From Flaccisagitta enflata (taxonomy: Eukaryota; Chaetognatha; Sagittoidea; Aphragmophora): 64,000 bases of DNA. Made by a program: the position numbers and the translations under genes. Numbering within the stretch: the stretch's first letter is position 1; each line of letters opens with the position of its first letter. This document shows, in pieces, positions 46,690 through 59,712 of this stretch. The stretch is taken from positions 20,398,001-20,462,000 of the forward strand of contig OZ231127.1 of the NCBI GenBank assembly GCA_965153355.1. The letters are read 5' to 3'. The notes beneath the pieces were generated by a model, which did no database searches, was not told the DNA's origin, and saw only the letters and a list, made by a program, of their open reading frames with translations.

Positions 46690-49600
46690 TTGTTGGCATC
46701 AAGCAAGTGTTGAGGTTGTCCGCTTTCGTCAGGTGTCAAGGTTGTACCCTTCAGTCAGTTGTCAGGCTTGTCCCCTTCAGTCAATTGTTGCGGTTGTCCC
46801 CTTCAGTCAATTGTTGAGGTTGTCCCCTTTAGTCAAGTGCCAAGGTTGTCCGCTTCAGACAAGTGCCAAGGTTGTCCGCTTCAGTCAAGTGTCAAGGTTG
46901 TCCGCTTCAGTCAAGTGTCAAGGTTGTCCGCTTCAGTCAAGTGTCAAGGTTGTCCGCTTCAGTCAAGTGTCAAGGTTGTCCGCTTCAGTCAAGTGTCAAG
47001 GTTGTCCGCTTCAGTCAAGTGTCAAGGTTGTCCGCTTCAGTCAAGTGTCAAGGTTGTCCGCTTCAGTCAAGTGTCAAGGTTGTCCGCTTCAGTCAAGTGT
47101 CAAGGTTGTTCGCTTCAGTCAAGTGTCAAGGTTGTCCGCTTCAATCAAGTGCCGAGGTTGTCCACTTCAATCAAGTGCCGGGGTTGTCCGCTTCAATCAA
47201 GTGCCGGGGTTGTCCGCTTCAATCAAGTGCCGGGGTTGTCCGCTTCAATCAAGTGCCGGGGTTGTCCGCTTCAATCAAGTGCCGGGGTTGTCCGCTTTAA
47301 TCAAGTGCTGGGGTTGTCCGCTTCAGTCAAGTGCCGAGGTTGTCCGCTTCAGTCAAGTGCCGAGGTTGTCCGCTTCAGTCAAGTGCCGAGGTTGTCCGCT
47401 TCAGTCAAGTGCCGAGGTTGTCCGCTTCAGTCAAGTGCCGAGGTTGTCCGCTTCAGTCAAGTACCGAGGTTGTCCGCTTCAGTCAAGTGCCGAGGTTGTC
47501 CGCTTCAGTCAAGTGTTAAGGTTGTCCGCTTCAGTCAAGTGTCTAGGTTGTCCGCTTCAGTCAAGTGTCAAGGTTGTCCGCTTCAGTCAAGTGTCAAGGT
47601 TGTCCGCTTCAGTCAAGTGTCAAGGTTGTCCGCTTCAATCAAGTGCCGAGGTTGTCCGCTTCAATCAAGTGCCGGGGTTGTCCTTCAATCAAGTCAGGTT
47701 GTCCGCTTCAATCAAGTGCCGGGTTGTCCGCTTCAATCAAGTGCCGGGTTGTCCGCTTCAATCGTGCTGTTGTCCATTAATCAAGTGCCGGGGTTGTCCG
47801 CTTCAGTCAAGTGCCGAGGTTGTCCGCTTCAGTCAAGTGCGAGGTTGTCCGCTCCAGTCAAGTGCGCCGAGGTTGTCCGCTTCAGTCAAGTGCCGAGGTT
47901 GTCCGCTTCAGTCAAGTGCCGGTTGTCCGCTTCAGTCAAGTGCTGAGGTTGTCCGCTTCAGTCAGTGCCAGGTTGTCCGCTTCAGTCAAGTGCCGAGGTT
48001 GTCCGCTTCAGTCAAGTGCCCAGGTTGTCAGCTTCAGTCAAGTGCCCAGGTTGTCCGCTTCAGTCAAGTGCCCAGGTTGTCGCTTCAGTCAAGCGCCGAG
48101 GTTGTCCGCTCTGAGTCAAGCGTCTAGGTTGTCCGCTTCAGTCAAGTGCCGAGGTTGTCCGCTTCAGTCAAGTGCCGAGGTTGTCCGCTTCAGTCAAGTG
48201 CCGAGGTTGTCCGCTTCAGTCAAGTGCCGAGGTTGTCCGCTTCAGTCAAGTGCCGAGGTTGTCCGCTTCAGTCAAGTGCCGAGGTTGTCCGCTTCAGTCA
48301 AGTGTCGAGGTTGTCCGCTTCAGTCAAGTGCCGAGGTTGTCCGCTTCAGTCAAGTGCCGAGGTTGTCCGCTTCAGTCAAGTGCCGAGGTTGTCCGCTTCA
48401 GTCAAGTGCCGAGGTTGTCCGCTTCAGTCAAGTGTCGGGGTTGTCCGCTTCAGTCAAGTGTCGGGGTTGTCCGCTTCAGTCAAGTGTCGGGGTTGTCCGC
48501 TTCAGTCACGTGTCGGGGTTGTCCGCTTCAGTCACGTGTCGGGGTTGTCCGCTTCAGTCACGTGTCAGGGTTGTCCGCTTCAGTCACGTGTCAGGGTTGT
48601 CTGCTTCAGTCACGTGTCAGGGTTGTCCGCTTCAGTCACGTGTCAGGGTTGTCCGCTTCAGTCACGTGTCAGGGTTGTCCGCTTCAGTCACGTGTCAGGG
48701 TTGTCCGCTTCAGTCACGTGTCAGGGTTGTCCGCTTCAGTCAATTGTGGAGGTTGTCCGCTTCAGTCAATTGTGGAGGTTGTCCGCTTCAGTCAATTGTG
48801 GAGGTTGTCCGCTTCAGTCAATTGTGGAGGTTGTCCGCTTCAGTCAATTGTGGAGGTTGTCCGCTTCAGTCAATTGTGGAGGTTGTCCGCTTCAGTCAAT
48901 TGTGGAGGTTGTCCGCTTCAGTCAATTGTGGAGGTTGTCCGCTTCAGTCAATTGTGGAGGTTGTCCGCTTCAGTCAATTGTGGAGGTTGTCCGCTTCAGT
49001 CAATTGTGGAGGTTGTCCGCTTCAGTCAATTGTGGAGGTTGTCCGCAGTCAATTTTCAAGGTTGTCCGCTTCAGTCAATTTTCAAGGTTGTCCGCAGTCA
49101 ATTTTCAAGGTTGTCCGCTCAGTCAATTTTCAAGGTTGTCCGCTTCAGTCAATTTTCAAAGGTTGTCCGCTTCAGTCAATTTTCAAGGTTGTCCGCTTCA
49201 GTCAATTTTCAAGGTTGTCCGCTTCAGTCAATTTTCAAGGTTGTCCGCTTCAGTCAATTTTCAAGGTTGTCCGCTTCAGTCAATTTTCAAGGTTGTCCGC
49301 TTCAGTCAATTTTCAAGGTTGTCCGCTTCAGTCAATTTTCAAGGTTGTCCGCTTCAGTCAATTTTCAAGGTTGTCTTCAGTGATTTCAAGGTTGTCCGCT
49401 TCAGTCAATTTTTCCGGCTTATCGAGTCAATTTTCAAGGTTGTCCGTCAGTCAATTTTCAAGGTTGTCCGCTTCAATAATTTTCAAGGTTGTCCGCTTCA
49501 GTCAATTTTCAAGGTTGTCCGCTTCAGTCAATTTTCAAGGTTGTCACTTCTGTCAATTTTCAAGGTTGTCCGCTTCTGTCAATTTTCAAGGTTGTCCGCT

Positions 49601-50690
49601 TCTGTCAATTTTCAAGGTTGTCCGCTTCTGTCAATTTTCAAGGTTGTCCGCTTCTGTCAATTTTCAAGGTTGTCCGCTTCAGTCAATTTTCAAGGTTGTC
49701 CGCTTCTGTCAATTTTCAAGGTTGTCCGCTTCTGTCAATTTTCAAGGTTGTCCGCTTCTGTCAATTTTCAAGGTTGTCCGCTTCTGTCAATTTTCGGGTT
49801 GTCCGCTTCTGTCAATTTTCAGGTTGTCCGCTTCTGTCAATTTTCAAGGTTGTCCGCTTCTGTCAATTTTCAAGGTTGTCCGCTTCAGTCAATTTTCAAG
49901 GTTGTCCGCTTCAGTCAATTTTCAAGGTTGTCCGCTTCAGTCAATTTTCAAGGTTGTCCGCTTCAGTCAATTTTCAAGGTTGTCCGCTTCAGTCAATTTT
50001 CAAGGTTGTCCGCTTCAGTCAATTTTCAAGGTTGTCCGCTTCAGTCAATTTTCAAGGTTGTCCGCTTCAGTCAATTTTCAAGGTTGTCCGCTTCAGTCAA
50101 TTTTCAAGGTTGTCCGCTTCAGTCAATTTTCAAGGTTGTCCGCTTCAGTCAATTTTCAAGGTTGTCCGCTTCAGTCAATTTTCAAGGTTGTCCGCTTCAG
50201 TCAATTTTCAAGGTTGTCCGCTTCAGTCAATTTTCAAGGTTGTCCGCTTCAGTCAATTTTCAAGGTTGTCCGCTTCAGTCAATTTTCAAGGTTGTCCGCT
50301 TCAGTCAATTTTCAAGGTTGTCCGCTTCAGTCAATTTTCAAGGTTGTCCGCTTCAGTCAATTTTCAAGGTTGTCCGCTTCAGTCAATTTTCAAGGCTGTC
50401 CGCTTCAGTCAATTTTCAAGGCTGTCCGCTTCCGTCAATTTTCAAGGTTGTCCGCTTCCGTCAATTTTCAAGGTTGTCCGCTTCCGTCAATTTTCAAGGT
50501 TGTCCGCTTCCGTCAATTTTCGAGGTTGTCCGCTTCAGTCAATTGTCGAGGTTGTCCGCTTCAGTCAGGTCTCGAGGTTGTCTGCTTCAGTCAGGTCTTG
50601 AGGTTGTCTGCTTTAGTCAGGTCTCGAGGTTGTCTGCTTCAGTCAGGTCTCGTATTGAGGTTGTCAGCTTCAGTCTAGTGTCAAAGAGTC
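46690..50690. repeat. 26-bp minisatellite, about 150 units in sequence-variant blocks
   Basis: Unit GGTTGTCCGCTTCAGTCAAG plus TGCCGA. Blocks of variants follow each other: GTGTCAAG (46.9-47.1 kb), GTGCCGGG (47.2-47.3), GTGCCGAG (47.3-48.4), CACGTGTCAGGG (48.5-48.7), CAATTGTGGAG (48.7-49.05), CAATTTTCAAG (49.05-50.5) and CAGGTCTCGAG (50.55-50.66). Because 26 is not a multiple of 3 and no frame has a stop, ORFs of up to 955 codons arise with a 26-residue period. I regard them as non-coding. Confidence 0.95.
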
Positions 50691-53600
50691 AATCATATAA
50701 TGAGGGACAAGACATGTCTAGTCTAGCCTTGATTGGAGAACAATGGATGATGTGACTAATGTGGATTGAGGAGTAAAACAGGTGAGGAGCCAATTATATC
50801 TAGATCATGGGACTAGACAGATGCCCAGTCTATCTTTGATTAGAGAAGAAGGTGATGAGTCTACATAAGGATAAGCAAAACGTCTTTGTGGATTAAGGGA
50901 CAAGATAAGTGATGAGTCATATTTGGTTGAGGGACAAGACAAGTGACTAAGTATATCATGTATCACTGGAGAAGACAATTTGACCTGGATTGTTGGACAA
51001 GTGACCACAGAACATCAAAAGGCTTCTTGTTTATCAAAGTGGAGAGCATTCCAACCATATAGTCACCTCCCTACCATCACCTTCCTCCTCTTCCTCCCCT
51101 TCCTCCTCCCTCTTCCCACCGGGGAGTTTTTTTTCAACCGCGGAGTTTTTTTTCAACCGCGGAGTTTTTTTTCAACCGGGGAGTTTTTTTTCAACCGGGG
51201 AGTTTTTTTTCAACCGGGGAGTTTTTTTTCAACCAGGGAGTTTTTTTTTCAACCGCGGAGCTTTTTGTTTGCTCTGCAGTTACTGCTGCATCTTGCTGTC
51301 AATCCTATATGTTTTAGCTGCCTTAATGCTGCTGTGCTGTGGCTGTGGCTGCTAAATCCCCCTTTTAAAGCGTCTTTGTGGATTTAGGGACAAGATAAGT
51401 GATGAGTCATATTTGGTTGAGGGACAAGACAAGTGACTAAGTATGTTATGTGGTTGAGGGACAAGACAAGTGACCAAGTATATTATGTATCGCTGGAGAA
51501 GACAATTTGACCTGGATTGTTGGACAAGTGACAACAGTGCATCAAAAGGCTTCTTGTTTATCAAAGTGGAGAGCATTCCAACCATGTAGTCACCTTCATC
51601 ACCTTCCTCCTTCTCCTCCTCCTCCTCTTCCTTCCCTTCCTCCTCTTCCCAACCGGGGAGTTTTTTTTTCAACCGGGGAGTTTTTTTTCAACCGGGGAGT
51701 TTTTTTTCAACCGCGGAGCTTTTTGTTTGCTCTGCAGTTACTGCTGCATCTTGCTGTCAATCCTATATGTTTTAGCTGCCTTAATGCTGCTGTGCTGGGG
51801 CTGTGGCTGCTAAATCCCCCTTTTAAACCCCTGCCTTTTAGCCCCAACCATCCTTAATATATATTATATAGAAGCAGCAGCAGGAGATATTGATCTGGAA
51901 AGTTGTTTCTAAAGAAAAACTCCCCGGTTGCCGCAGCAGCCCAGCAGCCTTGTTGGGATGAAATTCATTATTGAACTATTAATGTTCTGATTAAGAAAAT
52001 ATTCCTTGGTTAACATCCTCCTTTCCTCTTCTTATAAAAAAACTCCGCGGTTGAAAAAAAACTCCGCGGTTGAAAAAAAACTCCCTGGTTGAAAAAAAAC
52101 TCCCCGGTTGAAAAAAAACTCCCCGGTTGGGAAGGGGAGGAAGGGGAGGAAGAGGAGGAGGAGGAGGAGGAAGGTATTAATGTTCTGATTAAAAAAATGC
52201 TCATTGGTTAACATTCTCCTTTCCTCTTCTTATATAAAAACTCCACGGTTGAAAAAAAACTCTGCAGTTGAAAAATAACTCCGCGGTTGAAAAAAAACTC
52301 CGCGGTTGATGAAAAACTCTCCGGTTGAAAAAAGACTCCACGGTTGAAAAAAAACTCCGCAGTTGAAAAAAAACTCCGCGGTTGAAAAAATCTCCGCGGT
52401 TGAAAAAAAACTCCGCGGTTGAAAAAAAATGCCGCGGTTGAAAAAAAATGCTGCGGTTGAAAAAAAATACTTGGCAGTTGAGTAAAAGGACAAGACAAGT
52501 GTTGAGGGACATTATAGATGATGTGGATTAAGGAGTAAAACAGGTGAGGAGTCAATCATTTCTAGATGGTGGGACAAGACAGATGCCTAGTCTATCTTTG
52601 ATTAGAGAACAAGGTGTTGAGTCTACATAAGGATAAGCAAAGAGTCTTTGTGGATTAAGGGACAAAATAAGTGATGAGTCATATTTGGTTGAGGGACAAG
52701 ACAAGTGACCAAGTATATTATGTATCGCTGGAGAAGACAATTTGACCTGGATTGTTGGACAAGTGACCACAGAGCGTCAAAAGGCTTCTTGTTTAACAAA
52801 GTGGAGAGCATTCCAACCATATAATCACCTCCCTACCATCACCTTCCTCCTCCTCCACCTCTTCCTCCCCTTCCTCCTCTTCCCAACCGGGGAGTTTTTT
52901 TTTTCAACCAGGGAGTTTTTTTTCAACCAGGGAGTTTTTTTTCAACCAGGGAATTTTTCGGGAGTTTTTTTCAACGGGAGTTTTTTTTCAACCGGGGAGT
53001 TTTTTTTCAACCGGGGAGTTTTTTTTCAACCGCGGAGCTTTTTGTTTGCTCTGCAGTTACTGCTGCATCTTGCTGTCAATTATATATGTTTTAGCTGCCT
53101 TAATGCTGCTGTGCTGGGGCTGTGGCTGCTAAATCCCCCTTTTAAACCCCTGCCTTTTAGCCCCAACCATCCTTTATATATATTATATAGAAGCAGCAGC
53201 AGGAGATATTGATCTGGAAAGTTGTTTCTAAAGAAAAACTCCCCGGTTGCCGCAGCAGCCCAGCAGCCTTGTTGGGATGAAATTCATTATTGAACTATTA
53301 ATGTTCTGATAAAGAAAATACTCCTTGGTTAACATCCTCCTTTCCTCTTCTTATAAAAAAACTCCGCGGTTGAAAAAAAACTCCGCGGTTGGAAAAAAAC
53401 TCCCCGGTTGAAAAAAAAACTCCCCGGTTGGGAAGAGGAGGAAGGGGAGGAGGAGGAGGAGGAGGAAGGTATTAATGTTCTGATCAAGAAAATGCTCTTT
53501 GGTTAACATCCTCCTTTCCTCTTCTTATATAAAAACTCCGCGGTTGAAAAAAAACTCCGCGGTGGAAAAAAAACTCCGCGGTTGGAAAAAAACTCCCCGG

Positions 53601-55323
53601 TTGAAAAAAAAACTCCCTGGTTGAAAAAAAACTCCGCGGTTGAAAAAAAACTCCGCGGTTGAAAAAAAACTCCACGGTTGAAAAAAAACTCCGCGGTTGA
53701 AAAAAAATGCCGCGGTTGAAAAAAAATGCTGCGGTTGAAAAAAAATGCTGTGGTTGAAAAAAAATACTTGGCAGTTGAGTAAAAGGACAAGATAAGTGTT
53801 GAGGGACATTATAGATGATGTGACTTATGTGGATTGAGGAGTAAAACAGGTGAGGAGTCAATCATATCTAGATGGTGGGACAAGACAGATGCCTAGTCTA
53901 TCTTTGATTAGAGAACAAGGTGTTGAGTCTACATAAGGATAAGCAAAGAGTCTTTGTGGATTAAGGGACAAAATAAGTGATGAGTCATATTTGGTTGAGG
54001 GACAAGACAAGTGACTAAGTATGTTATGTGGTTGAGGGACAAGACAAGTGACCAAGTATATTAGGTATCGCTGGAGAAGACAATTTGACCTGGATTGTTG
54101 GACAAGTGACCACAGAGCATCAAAAGGCTTCTTGTTTATCAAAGTGGAGAGCATTCCAACCATATAGTCACCGCCCTACCATCACCTTCCTCCTCCTCCT
54201 CCTCCTCCTTCCTCCCCTTCCTCCTCTTCCCAACTGGGGAGTTTTTTTTTCAACCGGGGAGTTTTTTTTCAACCGCGGAGTTTTTTTTTCAACCGGGGAG
54301 TTTTTTTTCAACCGGGGAGTTTTTTTTCAACCGCGGAGCTTTTTGTTTGCTCTGCAGTTACTGCTGCATCTTGCTGTCAATCCTATATGTTTTAGCTGCC
54401 TTAATGCTGCTGTGCTGGGGCTGTGGCTGCTAAATCCCCCTTTTAAACCCCTGCCTTTTAGCCCCAACCATCCTTAATATATATTATATAGAAGCAGCAG
54501 CAGGAGATATTGATCTGGAAAGTTGTTTCTAAAGAAAAACTCCCCGGTTGCTGCAGCAGCCCAGCAGCCTTGTTGGGATGAAATTCATTATTGAACTATT
54601 AATGTTCTGATTAAGAAAATACTCCTTGGTTAACATCCTCCTTTCCTCTTCTTATAAAAAAACTCCGCGGTTGAAAAAAAACTCCCTGGTTGAAAAAAAA
54701 CTCCCCGGTTGAAAAAAAACTCCCCGGTTGGGAAGGGGAGGAAGAGGAGGAGGAGGAGGAGGAAGGTATTAATGTTCTGATTTAAAAAATGCTCATTGGT
54801 TAACATTCTCCTTTCCTCTTCTTATATAAAAACTACACAGTTGAAAAAAAACTCTGCAGTTGAAAAAAAACTCCGCGGTTGAAAAAAAAACTCCGCGGTT
54901 GATGAAAAACTCCCCGGTTGAAAAAAGACTCCGCGGTTGAAAAAAAACTCCGCGGTTAAAAAAAAATCCGCAGTTGAAAAAAAACTCCGCGGTTGAAAAA
55001 ATCTCCGTGGTTGAAAAAAAACTCCACGGTTGAAAAAAAATGCCGCGGTTGAAGAAAAATGCTGTGGTTGAAAAAAAATACTTGGCAGTTGAGTAAAAGG
55101 ACAAGACAAGTGTTGAGGGACATTATAGATGATGTGGATTAAGGAGTAAAACAGGTGAGGAGTCAATCATTTCTAGATGGTGGGACAAGACAGATGCCTA
55201 GTCTATCTTTGATTAGAGAACAAGGTGTTGAGTCTACATAAGGATAAGCAAAGAGTCTTTGTGGATTAAGGTACAAAATAAGTGATGAGTCATATTTGGT
55301 TGAGGGACAAGACAAGTGACTTA

Positions 55324-55480
55324 AGGTGTGTCTGCATTAATCAGCTTATTTGGATATTGTATTTGAATATTAATATCCGGATATTTCATGTAGTAAATTT
55401 TGTAAATTCACTATGTAGAATATCCGGATATTGATATCCAGATAAACTATCCAAATAATATGGTGAATGCAGACGCACCC
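55324..55480. mobile_element. PIF/Harbinger-type MITE, 157 bp
   Basis: Inverted termini AGGTGTGTCTGCATT and (other strand) GGGTGCGTCTGCATT, with a second inner match TTATTTGGATA. It is flanked by TTA and TAA, the 3-bp target type of PIF/Harbinger. The neighbouring units (for example at about 54008 and 56920) show the empty site GTGACTAAGTATG. Confidence 0.85.
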
Positions 55481-58400
55481 TAAGTATGTTATGTGGTTGA
55501 GGGACAAGACAAGTGACCAAGTATATTATGTATCGCTGGAGAAGACAATTTGACCTGGATTGTTGGACAAGTGACCACAGAGCGTCAAAAGGCTTCTTGT
55601 TTAACAAAGTATGGAGCATTCCAACCATATAATCACCTCCCTACCATCACCTTCCTCCTCCTCCACCTCTTCCTCCCCTTCCTCCTCTTCCCAACCGGGG
55701 AGTTTTTTTTTTCAACCAGGGAGTTTTTTTTCAACCAGGGAGTTTTTTTTTAACCGGGGAGTTTTTTTTTCAACCGGGGAGTTTTTTTTCAACCGGGGAG
55801 TTTTTTTTCAACCGGGGAGTTTTTTTTCAACCGGGGAGTTTTTTTTCAACCGGGGAGTTTTTTTTCAACCGGGGAGTTTTTTTTCAACCGGGGAGTTTTT
55901 TTTCAACCGCGGAGCTTTTTGTTTGCTCTGCAGTTACTGCTGCATCTTGCTGTCAATTATATTTGTTTTAGCTGCCTTAATGCTGCTGTGCTGGGGCTGT
56001 GGCTGCTAAATCCCCCTTTTAAACCCCTGCCTTTTAGCCCCAACCATCCTTTATATATATTATATAGAAGCAGCAGCAGGAGATATTGATCTGGAAAGTT
56101 GTTTCTAAAGAAAAACTCCCCGGTTGCCGCAGCAGCCCAGCAGCCTTGTTGGGATGAAATTCATTATTGAACTATTAATGTTCTGATTAAGAAAATATTC
56201 CTTGGTTAACATCCTCCTTTCCTCTTCTTATAAAAAAACTCCGCGGTTGAAAAAAAACTCCGCGGTTGGAAAAAAACTCCCCGGTTGAAAAAAAAACTCC
56301 CCGGTTGGGAAGAGGAGGAAGGGGAGGAAGAGGAGGAGGAAGGTATTAATGTTCTGATTAAGAAAATGCTCCTTGGTTAACATCCTCCTTTCCTCTTCTT
56401 ATATAAAAACTCCGCGGTTGAAAAAAAACTCCGCGGTGTGGAAAAAAACTCCGCGGTTGAAAAAAAACTCCCCGGTTGAAAAAAAACTCCCCGGTTGAAA
56501 AAAAAAAACTCCCGGTTGAAAAAAAACCCGGTTGAAAAAACCGGTTGAAAAACTCCCCGGTTGAAAAAAACTCTGCAGTTGAAAAAAAACTGCGGTTGAA
56601 AACTCCAAGTTGAAAAACCCACGGTTGGTAAAAAAATGCCGCGGTTGAAAAAAAATGCCGCGGTTGAAAAAAAATACTTGGCAGTTGAGTAAAAGGACAA
56701 GACAAGTGTTGAGGGACATTATAGATGATGTGACTTATGTGGATTGAGGAGTAAAACAGGTGAGGAGTCAATCATATCTAGATGGTGGGACAAGACAGAT
56801 GCCTAGTCTATCTTTGATTAGAGAACAAGGTGTTGAGTCTACATAAGGATAAGCAAAGAGTCTTTGTGGATTAAGGGACAAAATAAGTGATGAGTCATAT
56901 TTGGTTGAGGGACAAGACAAGTGACTAAGTATGTTATGTGGTTGAGGGACAAGACAAGTGACCAAGTATATTTGGTATCGCTGGAGAAGACAATTTGACC
57001 TGGATTGTTGGACAAGTGACCACAGAGCATCAAAAGGCTTCTTGTTTATTAAAGTGGAGAGTATTCCAACCATATAGTCACCGCCCTACCATCACCTTCC
57101 TCCTCCTCTTCCTCCCCTTCCTCCTCTTCCTCCCCTTCCTCCTCTTCCCAACTGGGGAGTTTTTTTTTCAACCGGGGAGTTTTTTTTCAACCGGGGAGTT
57201 TTTTTTCAACCGCGGAGTTTTTTTTCAACCGGGGAGTTTTTTTTCAACCGGGGAGTTTTTTTTCAACCGCGGAGCTTTTTATTTGCTCTGCAGTTACTGC
57301 TGCATCTTGCTGTCAATCCTATATGTTTTAGCAGCCTTAATGCTGCTGTGCTGGGGCTGTGGCTGCTAAATCCCCCTTTTAAACCCCTGCCTTTTAGCCC
57401 CAACCATCCTTAATATATATTATATAGAAGCAGCAGCAGGAGATATTGATCTGGAAAGTTGTTTCTAAAGAAAAACTCCCCGGTTGCCGCAGCAGCCCAG
57501 CAGCCTTGTTGGGATAAAATTCATTATTGAACTATTAATGTTCTAATTAAGAAAATACTCCTTGGTTAACATCCTCCTTTCCTCTTCTTAAAAAAAAACT
57601 CCGCGGTTGAAAAAAAACTCCCCGGTTGGGAAGAGGAGGAAAAGGAGGAAGAGGAGGAGGAGGAGGTGAAGGTATTAATGTTCTGATTAAGAAAATGCTT
57701 CTTGGTTAACAACCTCCTTTCCTCTTCTTATAAAAAAACTCCGCGGTTGAAAAAAAAACTCCCCGGTTGTAAAAAAACTCCCCGGTTGAAAATTATAAAA
57801 CTCCGCGGTTGAGTCCTCTTCCTCCTGCTCCTGCTCCTCTTCCTCTTCTTTTTCGCCCCATGGTAGATAAAAACTCCCCAGTTGAAAAAAAAACTCCGCG
57901 GTTGAAAAAAAACTCCGCGGTTGAAAAAAAACTCCGCGGTTGAAAAAAAACTCCGCGGTTGAAAAAAAACTCCGCGGTTGAAAAAAAACTCGGCGGTTGA
58001 AAAAAAACTCCGCGGTTGAAAAAAAACTCCGCGGTTGAAAAAAAACTCCGCAGTTGAAAAAAAACTCCGCGGTTGAAAAAAAATGCCGCGGTTGAAAAAA
58101 AATGCTGCAGTTGAAAAAAAATTCTTGGCAGTTGAGTAAAAGGAAAAGACAAGTGTTGAGGGACATTATAGATGATGTGACTTATGTGGACTGAGGAGTA
58201 AAACAGGTGAGGAGTCAATCATATCTAGATGGTGGGACAAGACAGATGCCTTGTCTATCTTTGATTAGAGAACAAGGTTTGAGTCTACATAAGGAAAATG
58301 AAAGAGTCTTTGTGGATTAAGGGACAAAATAAGTGATGAGTCATATTTGGTTGAGGGACAAGACAAGTGACCAAGTATATTATGAAAGTTATCGCTGGAG

Positions 58401-59389
58401 AAGACAATTTGACCTGGATTGTTGGACAAGTGACCACAGAGCATCAAAAGGCTTCTTGTTTATCAAAGTGGAGAGCATTCCAACCATATAGTCACCTCCC
58501 TACCATCACCTTCCTCCTCCTCCTCCTCCTCCTCTTCCTCCCCTTCCTCCTCTTCCCAACCGGGGAGTTTTTTTTCATCCGGGGAGTTTTTTTTCAACCG
58601 GGGAGTTTTTTTTCAACCGCGGAGCTTTTTGTTTGCTCTGCAGTTACTGCTGCATCTTGCTGTCAATCTTATATGTTTTAGCTGCCTTAATGCTGCTGTG
58701 CTGGGGCTGTGGCTGCTAAATCCCCCTTTTAAACCCCTGCCTTTTAGCCCCAACCATCCTTAATATATATTATATAGAAGCAGCAGCAGGAGATATTGAT
58801 CTGGAAAGTTGTTTCTAAAGAAAAACTCCCCGGTTGCCGCAGCAGCCCAGCAGCCTTGTTGGGATGAAATTCATTATTGAACTATCAATGTTCTGATTAA
58901 GAAAATACTCCTTGGTTAACATCCTCCTTTCCTCTTCTTATAAAAAAACTCTGCTGTTGAATAAAAACTCCCCGGTTGAAAAAAAAACTCCCCGGTTGGG
59001 AAGAGGAGGAAGGGGAGGAGGAAGGTAGTAATGTTCTGATTAAGAAAATGCTCCCATGTTAACATCCTCCTTTCCTCTTCTTCTATAAAAACTCCGCGGT
59101 TGAAAAAAAACTCCGCGGTTGAAAAAAAACTCCCCGGTTGAAAAAAATACTCCCCGGTTGAAAAAAAACTCCGCGGTTGAAAAAAAACTCCGCGGTTGAA
59201 AAAAAAATCCCCGGTTGAAAATAATGATAATAATAATAATAATAATAGATGATGTGACTAATGTGGATTGAGGAGTAAAACAGGTGAGGAGTCAATCATA
59301 TCTAGATTGTGGGACAAGACAAATGCCTTGTCTATCCTTGATTGGGTGTTAAGGTGATGAGTCTACGTAAAGATAGGCAAAGCGCTGGT

Positions 59390-59478
59390 GTTATCTGCTG
59401 CAGTCAAGTGCCGATGTTGTCCGCTTCAGTCAATTGCCGAGGTTGTCCGCTTCAGTTAATTGCCAAGGTTGTCCGCGG
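59390..59478. repeat. Isolated fragment of the 26-bp minisatellite
   Basis: Three units of GTTGTCCGCTTCAGTCAA type lie 8.7 kb beyond the main 26-bp array, within the degenerate last unit of the higher-order array. The right junction joins GTTGTCCGC to GGTTGAAAAAAAA. Confidence 0.85.
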
Positions 59479-59712
59479 TTGAAAAAAAAATCTGCGGTTG
59501 AAAAAAAAAATCCGCGGTTGAAAAAAAAACTACGCGGTTGAAAAAAAAACTCCGCGGTTGAAAAAAATTGCTGGATAAGACAATTTGACTTGGATTGTTG
59601 GACTAGTGACCACAGAGCATCAAAAGGCTTCTTGTTTATCAAAGTGGAGAGCATTCCAACCATGTAGTCCCCTCCCTACCATCACCTTTCTCCTCCTCCT
59701 CCTCTTCCTCCC

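Larger units (their letters stand above)
50695..59610. repeat. Higher-order tandem array of 1.2-1.5-kb units
   Basis: The landmark TTGTTGGACAAGTGACCACA (or close variant) recurs near 51001, 51529, 52763, 54106, 55571, 57016, 58430 and 59606. Each full unit holds, in order, a TCCTCC tract, a block of AACCGGGGAGTTTTTTTTC units, a unique 330-bp spacer (GCAGTTACTGCTGCATCTTG, TATATATTATATAGAAGCAG), then one or two blocks of the same short unit inverted (GAAAAAAAACTCCGCGGTT), and a GGGACAAGACAAGTG-rich segment. Confidence 0.93.

Noticed and set aside
42490-50690. Possible CRISPR-like arrays
   Set aside because: Units are contiguous with no unique spacers, in a genome with introns. They are minisatellites.
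46550-50755. ORFs of 955, 869, 525, 403 and 395 codons
   Set aside because: All are the 26-bp minisatellite read in different frames. The protein period equals three DNA units, the frames are interchangeable, and no splice or start context supports them.
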